Of a DNA stretch of 64,000 bases, positions 42,868 through 53,103 are shown piece by piece. Source of the DNA: Zizania palustris (taxonomy: Eukaryota > Streptophyta > Magnoliopsida > Poales > Poaceae). The stretch covers positions 27,961,712-28,025,711 of the forward strand of contig JAAALK010000286.1 of the NCBI GenBank assembly GCA_019279435.1, in the 5' to 3' direction. The notes beneath the pieces were generated by a model. It did no database searches. It was given only the letters and a program-made list of their open reading frames with translations, and was not told the DNA's origin. Numbering within the stretch: position 1 is the stretch's first letter; every line of letters begins with the position of its first letter. Both the position numbers and the translations under genes were made by a program.

Positions 42868-45800
42868 ATGTCGAGGAAGCCAGTCCCTGCAATGGCGATG
42901 GACCCGCGTTTCCTGCAACGCCAGATGGCGGCGGCGGCGGCGGCGACCGACACGCCAGAAGTGCGCGGCGCGCGCGAGCCCTGCCCCGCTTCCGAGCGAT
43001 TCCGAGAGCAGACCCTGGAGCTCGGGGCGTCTGCGTGCACCGATGCTTCGACCGAGCAGGCGACAAGGAACCGCCTCGGTTCAGAGACGCCGGCGAGGAG
43101 GCCGGGGCGGGAGACGGCCCCGCGACCAAGGGAAGGCGAGGTCGTCGTCTTCGAAGCCTTCTTCGACGCAGGCCTGGGGTTCCCTGCCTCAGAGCTTCTT
43201 GCTGGGGTCCTGGAGGCATTTCATCTGGAGCTCCCGCAGCTGTCTCCCAACGCCGTGGCCCGCCTCGCCATCTTCGAGTGGGCCATGCGCGCCGAAGGCT
43301 GCGAAGGGAGAGCGGAGGTCTTCGTGGAGATGCACGAAGCCCTCTGCCAACCGAAGAAGAAGGACGGCCGGGTGCTAGCTTTCGGGAGCATCAACTTCCA
43401 GCTCCGGAGGAGGTACGCGGACTCTTTCCCGGCGAAGGCCACCAACGAGAGGTGGTACTCGAAGTGAGTGAGCCGGTGGTTCTACGTTCGCGTAGGGCTC
43501 ACCTCCGGCCTGGCCGGAATACCGCGCCACATCTGGTTCCGGAGAGAGGCGCGCGTCGAAGCCAACTCCGGGGCCATCTCGGCGAGGGTGCAGCTTCTCC
43601 AGATCGTCGCCCGCCGGATGAGCATGCGGGACTTGGCGGAGGAGTTCGTGGCCCTCGAGATCCCCCCGCTGAAAGAGGAGTGGCCAGCCTTGCTCCGGAG
43701 CAGTCGGGATGCATCGGTGCCGCCGGAGCTCTCTCGCCAACTTGGTAAGTATCCGCTCTCCTTCGCCTTCAGCCTTGCTTTTGCGTGCTTGAGGGGTACC
43801 CTGGCCCTGACAAAAAGATGCAGGATCGCTCGTCGCTCGGACACCCGAAGAGATCGCCCGCTCGGCAGAGAGGATCCTGGGGGTTCCCACCGCGGCGGAG
43901 CGGGCCCGTCGGCTGGAGTTGGTGGGTTCCGGGGAACGTTCCAACAGAGTGTGGGGGGCGCTCGAGCTCACGCCCCCGCCTCTTCTGGTGGGCGAAATCC
44001 TCCGGGATGTCTCGAAGAGGAAGGCGGGCGATGCGGACGGCGGCCTTTCTCCGGGCCGCTCGAAGAAGAAAAAGATCGCGAGGGGGCCGAAGCGCACGTC
44101 GCCTGGACCTTCCTCGACTTCCCACTCAGAGGGAGGGGGCTCCAGCGAAGGAGTCCAGTCGGAGTCGGGAGACCCCCCGGAGGTTCTGGCCCCGGCCCCG
44201 CCGGTCCGGCTGAGCACTGGGGGGCGCGAGGACGCTCCCCTTCGCCCGAACCCAACGGAGCCAACGCTGGGCGCCGAGCAAGAGCCACGCGCTGCCGAAG
44301 CGACGCCCCGCACGGGGACCGCCTCTTCGCCGATACACGTTTCGGCGGGGGCCTCCGCGGGCTCCCTCGAGAGCAGGGCCACGGACAGCTTGGGCCGCGG
44401 GGGCCTAGCTGACCCACTCGGCGCCGTTGAAGGGAGCGCCGACAAGGAGGCGGAGCTGGCCGCGGCGGTGGCGAGCTCTCCGCCGAACTCCATCGATAAC
44501 CTCTTTTTCCGCCCCAGCCCGTCGGGCCACCTTCAGCCTCCGGACCGCGTTGACGATACTGCGGACGCAGGTACGGTGGCTTCGCCATGCCCCTTCACGC
44601 GCAAGGAGCTTTTCTGTAATTAACTCCCGCTCGCTCGTGCAGGTACCTCGGCCGGAGGCGCGGAGCCAGGCGGCCGCTACCCGGCAGATGCTCCGGATGC
44701 GAGGTCCGGAGCCCCTGTCACCGCGAGGGGAGGCTCGAATCCGCAGGACGAGGCGGAGTCCAGGAGCACCGAGAGGGCCTCGCAGGAGCCCGCTGGGGAC
44801 GTCGGAGTCCGGCATCGGCCCCCCACCGACCTACGAACCGCGCGCGGCTCTGTGCCGCTTCTGCGCCCTTTCCTGCTGGATGGCGAGGACTTCGCTTCGA
44901 GAGTGGCCCCAGTTCACGACTACTACCTGCGGCTGCGCGATGCCCCGGTGATAGGTGAGCTGGGACGAGCGGATGGCTTGGACCTCGGAAGGGCCATCGA
45001 GACGGCCGCGGGCCAGGTACTTTCCTTGGACACACTTGACACCCTCGTTGCGGCTCTTCTGACCACTTTTCCTCATGCAGGTGGTGGCGCTGGCGCAGGG
45101 GCAGATGTCCGCTCTTCTCCTCGAACGCCAACAGAACGAGGCGTATGCCGCAGGGCTCGCGTCCCGGGTGGCTGCTGCGGAGAGGTTGGCCCGCGAGCGC
45201 GCATCGGAGGCTGAGGCCCTTCGATCCCAGGCGTCGAGGGTTGCGGCGCTGGAGGCCCGAGCAGCGGAGGCGGACTCGCTCAGGGCCCGCGTCGCGGAGC
45301 TGGAGGGGCTCCGGGCCCGGGCCGCGCGCGTCGACGAGCTGGAAGCGGAGGTCGGCGCCCTCCGAACCCGAGCCGCTGAGGCGGAGGTGCTCCGGGCCCA
45401 GGCCTCGGAGGCGGATCGGCTCGAAGGAGAGGTTTCCTGACTCCAAGCTCGGGCCTCGGAGGCGGAGAGTAAAGTCGAAGCCCTCAGAGCCCGGGTGACT
45501 CACTTGGAGGAGGTCGAGGCGGGCCTCAACGCGCGGAACGGGAAGGCTGCCGAGGAGCTCGCCGAGGCCGGGAAGACGGCGGCCGAGGCTGCCGAATCTC
45601 TGCGGAAGATGTTAGCGCGCTACGGCACTGGCTGCGGCACGTTCGACGTCACCCGGGAGCCCCTGGTCCGCCGGGTGAAGTTCGTCCGCTCTGCCGTCCG
45701 ACAAATACACATCGCCATGGCGCAGTACGGCGAGGTGTCGGCTCGGGTGGCCGCGTACGGAATCCTCCGGCACCTCGAGGCGTCCGGGCTTCCGCTTCCT

Positions 45801-46558
45801 TCGCCTTCGAGCCCGCACCCGGTCGCCTTCGTGGGGGACCACCTCCGGACGCCAAGCCCCGCCCTGGCGCAATCTTGGAGGGCGCTCAAGGCGATCTGGC
45901 AGACCGAAGGCCCTGCGGCGATCCAGGCTTGGCTGGAGGATGCACTCCGCGTGCGCGGCCCTCCAGCCCCTTCGAATCCTTCAACCTCGGCCCTCTTGCC
46001 GGACCCGCAGGTGTAGCTCTAGGGATTGGTCCCAGCTTTACCGTGTAATAGCTTAGGGAACTTATTCGTATTAATAAAGACTACTTTTCCGGGACTTACT
46101 CAGGGTGTTTGCGGTCGCGATCTTGATATCGAGGTACTTGAACCGGACGACGCCCTTCGGCATCGCTGGGCCATCCTCGAAGCTGTGCGGGCAAACCGGC
46201 CCGCGCGCTTCGTTCTCCCCCGCGGTAGTGACGGGCGTGTGGACTCCGACGTCCTTCAGGGGGTTCTGAAACACGTGAAGGAAGAAGAGAGAGAGAGTCC
46301 CGCTCGCCGTCCTCGTCCTCCGAACCGGTTGATTGGTCCGATACGGAGGCTGACTCGAGCGGAGCGCCCCCCGAGGAGGGTGGTCTGCGCAGCTGGGCTC
46401 AGCTCCAAGCGGACCAGAGAACTTTCCGCGCCCAGAAGAAGGAAGAGGAGCGCAGGAAGAGGAACGAGAGGTCCGGTCGGGGGGCGAGCACGACTCCCGG
46501 CCCTTCGAGCCGAAGGGGTCCGCGGTTCCTTCTTGGCCTGGACGGGAACTTTTCTTGA
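42868..46558 (+). pseudogene. G1 antisense gene: five-exon putative gypsy-type transposon protein (broken)
   Basis: Exons 42868-43744, 43824-44570, 44643-45016, 45081-46010 and 46104-46558; introns are all GT-AG with phases 1, 1, 0, 0. G2 has the same four introns at the same codons. Exon 1: Ala-rich start, then a domain with GLGFPASELLAGVLEAF, LPQLSPNAVARLAIFEW and RRRYADSF, RWFYVRVGL, resembling the plant 'putative gypsy type transposon' family (Pfam Transposase_28) known from antisense ORFs of Tat elements. Exon 2: SLVARTPEEIA, a KRK/KKKK basic cluster, then low complexity. Exon 3: DFASRV-PVHDYYLRLRDAP. Exon 4: heptad-rich coiled coil of about 130 residues, then a globular part (GEVSARVAAYGILRHLEASGL). 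Exon 5: ALRHRWAILEAVRAN. Broken by TGA at 43465 (W in G2), TGA at 45438 and a frameshift near 46290. Function unknown. Confidence 0.75.
46011..46103 (+). promoter_or_regulatory. Intron 4 of the G1 antisense gene with stop codon and AATAAA
   Basis: The donor GTGTAG supplies an in-frame stop (V then TAG) if not spliced, and AATAAA follows at 46073-46078 before the acceptor TTACTCAG. G2 has the same layout: donor GTGTAA at 61560, AATAAA at 61627-61632, acceptor ATTACTCAG ending 61652. Either a short isoform ends here or splicing adds exon 5 in phase 0; both readings are conserved. Confidence 0.55.
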
Positions 46559-46752
46559 TCTCCTCCTTTTGCTTGTAACGAACATTGTATGCTTATGTGC
46601 TTGCTGTTGTATGCTTCATATGCTTGCTTAAGCCCGCGCCTCGCTCTCTCTCTTTCCTCCCCCCCTCTTGGCGGGTAGCTGGTTGACTAGCTGGGCGCTA
46701 AGTAGCTCAGGAGAGGGAGAGCGTACGGTGCGCGTTACATCGGCGCGTTGGG

Positions 46753-47400
46753 GTGTGTCGAGCCGGGGCTCGTGACCCGAAAGTAAGGGTGCGTCGTGCC
46801 GGAGCGCGGAACCCGACCGCGAGGGCGCGTCGAGCCGGAGCTCGGAACCCGAACATGAGGGCGCGTCGAGCCGGAGCTCGGAACCCAAAAGCGAGGGTGC
46901 GTCGAGTCGGAGCTCGGAACCCGAATGTGAGGGCGCGTCGAGCCGGAGCTCGGAACCCGAATGCGAGGGCGCGTCGAGCCGGAGCTCGGAACCCGAACAT
47001 GAGGGCGCGTCGAGCCGGAGCTCGGAACCCAAAAGCGAGGGTGCGTCGAGTCGGAGCTCGGAACCCGAATGTGAGGGCGCGTCGAGCCGGAGCTCGGAAC
47101 CCGAATGCGAGGGCGCGTCGAGCCGGAGCTCGGAACCCGAATATGAGGGCGCGTCGAGCCGGAGCTCGGAACCGGAATGCGAGGGCGCGTCGAGCCGGAG
47201 CTCGGAACCCGAATGCGAGGGCGCGTCGAGCCGGAGCTCGGAACCCGAATGCGAGGGCGCGTCGAGCCGGAGCTCGGAACCCGAATGTGAGGGCGCGTCG
47301 AGCCGGAGCTCGGAACCCGAATATGAGGGCGCGTCGAGCCGGAGCTCGGAACCCGAATGTGAGGGTGCGTTGAGCCGGAGCTCGGAACTCGAATGTGAGG
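46753..47400. repeat. 36-bp tandem array in G1 (18 units)
   Basis: Exactly 648 bp, 18 units of consensus start GCGCGTCGAGCCGGAGCTCG ending GAACCCGAATGTGAGG. Units 4-7 (46861-47004) and 8-11 (47005-47148) form a duplicated four-unit higher-order block of 144 bp, differing by one base by eye. Because 36 is divisible by three, both strands stay open through the array, giving spurious repetitive frames. It lies between the ends of the convergent antisense gene and gag-pol. 46559-46752 and 47401-47506 are short non-coding flanks. Confidence 0.95.
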
Positions 47401-47506
47401 GTGCGACGCAAGCTGTGTTGGCCGGAGTAGTTAGCTGAAAATTTTATTACGCGGATGGGGGATACAAACAGGCGGCGGTGGCCGCTAATAAAGTACATCG
47501 GTAGTG

Positions 47507-50500
47507 TTACGGGAAGTAGCGCTTTAGGTCCCCAGCGTGCCATGTGTGCTTCAGCTCTTCACCTTCTAGTGTAGCGAGACGGTAGGACCCAGGCCGTCCA
47601 TACTTCGTAACAATGTACGGTCCGTCCCACTTGTTGCCCAACTTGGTGGGGGCGACCACCGCACGAAGGACGAGGTGCCCTGGTTGGAACTCGTTGCGCT
47701 TAACCTTGGTATCGTACCACCCCTTGGTCTCTTTCTGATAGTGGGATAGGTTGGCAACGGCGCGCAGCCGCGTTTCTTCGGCTAGGTCGAGGGAGACGGC
47801 GCGTTCATCTTCGACTTCGGGTGCTACGACGCGCAGTGAACCGGCGCGGAGCTCCGTTGGCGTCATCGCTTCGTCGCCGAACAGGAGGCGGAACGGGGTG
47901 AAGCCCGTTGCCCGAGAAACGGTCGTCCGGATGGACCATAAGATCTTGGGTAGTTCGTCGGGCCACGTACCTCGGGCTAAGCCGACGATACGCTTATGAA
48001 GGCCGGACAAAATGTGCCCGTTAGCCCGCTCCACGGCCCCGTTAGACTGGGGGTGCCGCACGGCCGCGAAGCAAAGCTGAACTCTCAGCTCGTCACAGAA
48101 TGCCAGGAAGGTGCCGGCGTCGAACTGTGTTCCATTGTCCAATGTGAGCTGCCTGGGTACTCCAAATCGGCATACGATATGCTGCCAGAAAAATTTCTGG
48201 ACACTTCGGGATGTGATGGTGGTTAGAGGCTCCGCTTCAACCCATTTGGAGAAGTATTCGACTGCGACAACGACGAAGCGCAGGTTCCCCCTCGCTCTGG
48301 GAAGGGGACCAACGAGGTCCATGCCCCAGCGGGCCAAGGGCCACACAGGGGGGATAGGCAGCAACCTTGCTGGAGGGCGGTGACTGCGGCGGCCCATCCA
48401 CTGGCAACCTTGGCAGGTGCGGACGAGTTCTTCAGCGTCGGCGGTGATGGTGGGCCAGTATATGCCCTGCCGGAGAGCTTTGCCTGCGAGGGCCCGCGGC
48501 GCCAAGTGACTGCCGCACAACCCCTCATGTATCTCCCGGAGCATGGCGACACCGTCTGAATGCGAGACGCAGCGGAGCAGCGGGGAACATACTCTGGACT
48601 TGTACAAGATTCCATTGATAACCTCGAATGACCTTGCGCGGAGTTGCAGGCGAACCTGCTCCGGACTGGGATGGACTTCGTTGCCGCCTGCGAGTGCGCG
48701 GAGGATGGACTCGCGCCAATCGGTGCTGGCCGTACAGAGTACTGGAGCCGGGCAGGACGACTGGTCGCGCTCCTCCGGGGCGGCGGAGATGGCTGCTTCG
48801 GCCCGGTGGACTACCGAAGGCTGGGCGAGTTCCTCGAAGAAAGCCCCTGGCGGCAAGGCCTGGGCGCCGGCCCCGGCCTTGGCGAGGGCATCGGCTTGGG
48901 CGTTGTCGCTTCGCGGGATGTTCTGGACGGAGATGCCCTTGAAGGATGCCTCGTACTTGCGGATGGAGTCGAGGTAGGAAGCGAGGTCCGGGTGCTTCGC
49001 TCGAAAAGACTTGTCGATGTGCCCGGCGACCACTTGGGAATCGGTCTTCACGATCACGCGCGCGGCGCCTAAAGCGAGAGCCTTGCGAAGTCCCAAGAGG
49101 ACTCCTTCGTATTCTGCGACGTTGTTGGTGGCCTTGAAGCTTATCCGAGCGGAGTATAGGGCCTGCTGACCTGACGGGGAGACGATGACTGCTCCAGCTC
49201 CGGCCCCGGAGGCCTGATAAGCGCCATCCGTAAAGACGGTCCAAATCTCCTCGCCCGTGCTGGCGCTCGCATGTTCTCGGGCCCGCGTCCACTCGGCGAC
49301 GAAGTCGGCGAGGATCTGGGATTTAATGGTTGTCCGGGCAACGAAGGAGATCCCGAACGGGGCCAGTTCTACTGCCCACTTGCCGATGCGACCGGTGGCG
49401 TCTTTGTTTCTGAACATGTCGCCCAGCGGATAGGCCGTTGGAATGATGATGTCGTGGGCCAAGAAGTAGTGTCGGAGCTTTCGGGAGGCCATGACGAGGG
49501 CATAAGCCACCTTCTCTAGCTCGGAGTACCTGGCCTTGGCATCGGCGAGAACCTCGGAAACGAAGTAGACGGGCCGCTGGACTAGCTTTCCACCGAACTC
49601 TTCCTCCTGAACCAAGGCCGCACTTGCGGCGGTGCCAGAGGCGGCGAGATAAACCAACAAAGGACTGCCGACCCGTGGCGTGGCGAGGGCCACGAGGCCG
49701 GAGAGATAATCTTTTATTTGCTGGAAACAATCCTGGCATTCGGGGGTCCATTCGAAATGCTTGGAACCTCGGAGCACCTTGAAGATGGGAAAACTTCGCT
49801 CTGCTGATTTGGCGAGAAAACGCCCGAGGGCGGCCAACCGTCCGGCCAGCTTCTGCGCCTGCCTCAGGTTCTGGGGTGGCGCCATGTTCTGCAGGGCTTG
49901 AACTTGTGTTGGACTGGCTTCGATGCCGCGGCTGGAGACGAGGTACCCAAGTAGTTTCCCTGCGCGTGCTCCGAAGACGCACTTGTCGGGGTTAAGCCGG
50001 ATCCCACACCGCCGGAGGCTATCGAAGGTTTCGGCTATGTCGGACCCGTGTTGGCTTGCGGAGGCAGTCTTGATGACGATGTCGTCCATATAGGCTTCCA
50101 CGTTTCGCCCGAGCTGATGCCCGAGGGCCTTGGAGATTAATCTGGAAAAGGTTGCTCCGGCATTACGGAGGCCGAAGGGCATCCGGAGGTAACAAAACAC
50201 TCCGGCTGGGGTGACGAAGCTGGTTTTCACTTGGTCTTCAGGCTTGAGCCAGATCTGATGGTAACCGGAATATGCGTCAAGGAAGCTGAGGAGCTCGGCT
50301 CCGGCTGTGGAATCTACTAGCTGATCGATGCGAGGCAGCGGGTAGGGGTCACGGGGGCACGCTTTATTCAAAGAAGTAAAGTCGATACACATGCGCCATT
50401 TGCCAGATGTTTTCTTCTGGACAAACACAGGGTTGGACAACCAGTCGGTGTGACTCACTTCCCTGATGACCCCGGCTCGGAGCAGCTTGTCGGTCTCGGC

Positions 50501-53059
50501 CTTGGCGAGCTCGGCCCGTTCGGTGGATAGCCTCCGAAGCCCCTGGCGGACTGGGCGTGCCTTCGGATCAACCGCCAGGGAATGCTCAATGATGGACCGG
50601 TCGACTCCGGGAATGTCTTCGTCCGACCATGCGAAGATGTCGAGGTTGCCACAGACAATGGCCTCGAGCTGTGCTGATAATTCTGGCTCCAGGCCTCCTC
50701 CGAACTTGATCGAATACTCTTTCCCTCCGCGAGTCAGGGTCTTGGTGATAACTTCCCCTTCTGGGAGGGGTTTGGCGGGGCGCCCTTTCTGCGTGGGGCC
50801 GGCCTCCAGCGGGAGGTCGGTGCCTTCGGCGCCCTCGCGGACACTGTGGACCTGCCGCGGCTCCAGCGGCGCCGCATGGCCGTACTCGACTCGGCGGGCT
50901 ACGGCCTGGTCGCCCAGAACGGACAACACGCCTCCGGGAGTCGGCATCTTGAGGCAGAGGTAGTTGTGGTGAGCGATGGCGCTGAAGCGATTGAGCATTC
51001 CTCGGCCGAAGATGGCGTTGTAGGCGTACAGAGCGTCGACGACGTCGAACAGGATTTCTTCGCGACGCTGGAGGGGCGCGGTGCCGAACTCCACTTCCAA
51101 CAAGACCTGGCCCAGAGCATCGAGCGGAGGGCCCGAGAAGCCTTGGAGCGGTCGCGAGGCTGGCAGCAGGTGTTTGCGCGACAAGCATAGTTGATCGAAG
51201 GCCTGCACGAAGATGATGTCAGCGGAACTTCCTCCGTCGACTAAAATGCGACGCACCTCGGCTCCGGCGATGTCCGCCGAAATGACGAGTGGGTCGGCGT
51301 GAGGAAACTTGACTCCGGCGGCATCTTCGGCGGTGAAGCTGATGGGGACGTGGGACCATTCCGGGAGGACCGAAGGGCTGGACGTGCCGATGTGCCCAAC
51401 CTCCCGAGCGTAATCCCGACGCTGCCGCTTGGACAGCGCTCCGAGGGCTCCCCCTCCGGATATGGGAAGGACCACGCGCTTGCCACGGTCCGGAGCGGCT
51501 TCGAGCTTGAGGGCCGGGACCCCGCCGAATCCGTCGACCGGGATCACGGCCTCCGGTTCTTCCTGTCGCCCGACTACTTGGACCGAGTCCGGCCGGGGGG
51601 TAGCAAGTCCTCGGTCGGAGGAACCGCGACCGGACTGGCGCTCGAGGTAGTCACTGCGAAGAGCGAGGATGGTGCGGCAGGAGTCGGTGTCGTGGCTCCG
51701 GTTCTCTCCGTGGATGCTGCAGTAAAAGGCTCCCCTGGCAGGCGCCCGGGGTGGAGGCTTGGGCCCGGCCTGGCGGCTCCCGCCGGGCGTGTGCAGGTGC
51801 TTGGCGGGTGCTTGAGGGGTGATGCTAAGGACTTCCCCCCGAAAGTGCTTCCGGTTCCGTCGTGAATCTTGATGAACAAGGTCCGGGCGGGCGGGCTCCG
51901 GGCGTCGGAAATCAGAGGTGCGACGCGGGCCCCGGCTGGGCTCCGGAGGCGCTTCATAGGCCCGAACGTTCGGAGCCCGGACAGGGACTACCATCGCCTG
52001 TCGGCGTATCTGACCATCCTCGGATCGGGCGTACTCTTCGAAGTACGTCATGAGCTGCGCCACCGAAGAGATGGGCTTCTGGTGGAGCTTGTCGAGGAGA
52101 CCTGGGTGGGTGACGCCTTCCCGGGCCGCGTCGATGACTGAAGAAGCCGAAAGCCCCTTGATCTGAGCTTTGGTGTGCGCAAAGCGCTGGGAGTATTGCC
52201 GCAAGGTTTCTCCGGGTTGCTGCTTCACTTGAAAAAGGCTCCCGGTGGACATAGGGGCCACAAAGGTCCCCTGGAAGTTGTTGACAAACTTCTTTTTCAG
52301 CTGCTCCCACGAGTGGATGGTCCCTGGCCGGAGGGACCAGAACCATCGAAGGGCGATCCCTTCGAGCGCCAGAGGGAAGCATTTGGCCATGGCGTCCCGG
52401 CTCCCCCCAGACGCTTCTATCGCCAGAGCGTAAGAACGAGAGAACTCGCCGGGGTCGGAGTCCCCGGAGTACTTGGGGAGCTTGGCGGCGCGAAAATTCG
52501 AACTGAAGCGCACCCTCTGGAGGTCCGGGTGCAGGGGAGAGTCCTCGTCGTACGATGCGTTCTCCTCCTCCGGGGGGTTCTCGTCGTCGCTCAGGTCCGT
52601 GACCGCAGTTCTCGCGGCGCGGAAGGCTGGCGGAGGGGCCGGAGGCCGGAGCGACGCTTCCTGATGCCACAAAGCCAGCTCTGCCTTCAGCCTGGCGTTT
52701 TCGGCGGCCAGGGCATCGGCTTGGCTCCCGCTTCCTCCGGAAGTTGTGTCGGGGTCCCGCGAGCGGACGTAGTCTGTCCGGAGGGACACTACTACTGGGG
52801 GTCCACCCGGGAGGTGCTGCTCCGGCGGCCCGCCCGGCGATCCGGCTAGGTCGGCGGAGGTCGGCTCGGGTAGGCCGTCGGTGCCTTGAGCTCCGGGCGT
52901 CTCTTCTTGCAACTGGGCGGAGCCCGCTGGAGGCACTGCTCCGACGGTTGTGGTGACGGGAGCTGAGGGATTGGGGTCGTCGGCCGGGGCGGGCTCGCCC
53001 CCGGCGGTTCGCGTCGACCTGCGCAGAGGGGCCGTGCTCGCTCCTTTCCGGCTCGACAT
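47507..53059 (-). CDS. gag-pol: G1 gag-pol polyprotein (intact, 1850 aa)
   Basis: Single frame from ATG 53059 (MSSRKGAS), 66 bases after the 5' LTR, to the stop at 47507. N-terminal disordered part with a short coiled segment (ALAAENARLKAEL); gag core near residues 190-340 (LPKYSGDSDPGEF, ALRWFWSL, WEQLKKKFVNNF); Cys/His cluster FYCSIHGENRSHDTDSC near 460; protease VDGGSSAD near 605; RT with CIDFTSLNKACPRDPYPLP, FLDAYSGYHQI and YMDD near 988; RT-linked RNase H near 1110-1240; second RNase H from FTDGAYQASG (about 1281) with NNVAEYEG and TDSQVV; integrase with H-C zinc finger (HEGLCGSH, CQGCQW), MDLVG near 1580, LDNGTQF near 1640 and Glu in GAVERANG near 1676. All catalytic motifs are present. 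Gag and pol are one frame without a stop, unlike S1. Confidence 0.95.
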   Translation of the reverse strand: MSSRKGASTAPLRRSTRTAGGEPAPADDPNPSAPVTTTVGAVPPAGSAQLQEETPGAQGTDGLPEPTSADLAGSPGGPPEQHLPGGPPVVVSLRTDYVRSRDPDTTSGGSGSQADALAAENARLKAELALWHQEASLRPPAPPPAFRAARTAVTDLSDDENPPEEENASYDEDSPLHPDLQRVRFSSNFRAAKLPKYSGDSDPGEFSRSYALAIEASGGSRDAMAKCFPLALEGIALRWFWSLRPGTIHSWEQLKKKFVNNFQGTFVAPMSTGSLFQVKQQPGETLRQYSQRFAHTKAQIKGLSASSVIDAAREGVTHPGLLDKLHQKPISSVAQLMTYFEEYARSEDGQIRRQAMVVPVRAPNVRAYEAPPEPSRGPRRTSDFRRPEPARPDLVHQDSRRNRKHFRGEVLSITPQAPAKHLHTPGGSRQAGPKPPPRAPARGAFYCSIHGENRSHDTDSCRTILALRSDYLERQSGRGSSDRGLATPRPDSVQVVGRQEEPEAVIPVDGFGGVPALKLEAAPDRGKRVVLPISGGGALGALSKRQRRDYAREVGHIGTSSPSVLPEWSHVPISFTAEDAAGVKFPHADPLVISADIAGAEVRRILVDGGSSADIIFVQAFDQLCLSRKHLLPASRPLQGFSGPPLDALGQVLLEVEFGTAPLQRREEILFDVVDALYAYNAIFGRGMLNRFSAIAHHNYLCLKMPTPGGVLSVLGDQAVARRVEYGHAAPLEPRQVHSVREGAEGTDLPLEAGPTQKGRPAKPLPEGEVITKTLTRGGKEYSIKFGGGLEPELSAQLEAIVCGNLDIFAWSDEDIPGVDRSIIEHSLAVDPKARPVRQGLRRLSTERAELAKAETDKLLRAGVIREVSHTDWLSNPVFVQKKTSGKWRMCIDFTSLNKACPRDPYPLPRIDQLVDSTAGAELLSFLDAYSGYHQIWLKPEDQVKTSFVTPAGVFCYLRMPFGLRNAGATFSRLISKALGHQLGRNVEAYMDDIVIKTASASQHGSDIAETFDSLRRCGIRLNPDKCVFGARAGKLLGYLVSSRGIEASPTQVQALQNMAPPQNLRQAQKLAGRLAALGRFLAKSAERSFPIFKVLRGSKHFEWTPECQDCFQQIKDYLSGLVALATPRVGSPLLVYLAASGTAASAALVQEEEFGGKLVQRPVYFVSEVLADAKARYSELEKVAYALVMASRKLRHYFLAHDIIIPTAYPLGDMFRNKDATGRIGKWAVELAPFGISFVARTTIKSQILADFVAEWTRAREHASASTGEEIWTVFTDGAYQASGAGAGAVIVSPSGQQALYSARISFKATNNVAEYEGVLLGLRKALALGAARVIVKTDSQVVAGHIDKSFRAKHPDLASYLDSIRKYEASFKGISVQNIPRSDNAQADALAKAGAGAQALPPGAFFEELAQPSVVHRAEAAISAAPEERDQSSCPAPVLCTASTDWRESILRALAGGNEVHPSPEQVRLQLRARSFEVINGILYKSRVCSPLLRCVSHSDGVAMLREIHEGLCGSHLAPRALAGKALRQGIYWPTITADAEELVRTCQGCQWMGRRSHRPPARLLPIPPVWPLARWGMDLVGPLPRARGNLRFVVVAVEYFSKWVEAEPLTTITSRSVQKFFWQHIVCRFGVPRQLTLDNGTQFDAGTFLAFCDELRVQLCFAAVRHPQSNGAVERANGHILSGLHKRIVGLARGTWPDELPKILWSIRTTVSRATGFTPFRLLFGDEAMTPTELRAGSLRVVAPEVEDERAVSLDLAEETRLRAVANLSHYQKETKGWYDTKVKRNEFQPGHLVLRAVVAPTKLGNKWDGPYIVTKYGRPGSYRLATLEGEELKHTWHAGDLKRYFP

Positions 53060-53103
53060 GCTTTGGGTGGATGGGTGTAGAGGACACTAGCTTTTTGGAC
53101 TAG

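Noticed and set aside
43464..43500. An extra splice donor GTGAGT at 43464 in exon 1 of the G1 antisense gene
   Set aside because: The sequence beyond it stays protein-like and conserved in G2 (RWFYV-VGL and onward), so the TGA there is better read as a nonsense mutation of a TGG codon.
46753..47400. CRISPR array
   Set aside because: Units are directly adjacent with no unique spacers, and the context is a plant retrotransposon.
46628..47543. Repetitive frames of 278 residues (minus) and 206 residues (plus) over the 36-bp array
   Set aside because: A unit of 36 bases is 12 codons, so an open unit stays open on both strands. The G2 array (34-bp unit) has no such frame, so there is no conserved protein.
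48223..53087. Many sizeable frames opposite to or overlapping G1 gag-pol (for example 48525-49292, 49323-49982, 51299-51865, 51954-53087)
   Set aside because: They are shadows of the GC-rich gag-pol frame without domains or independent conservation.
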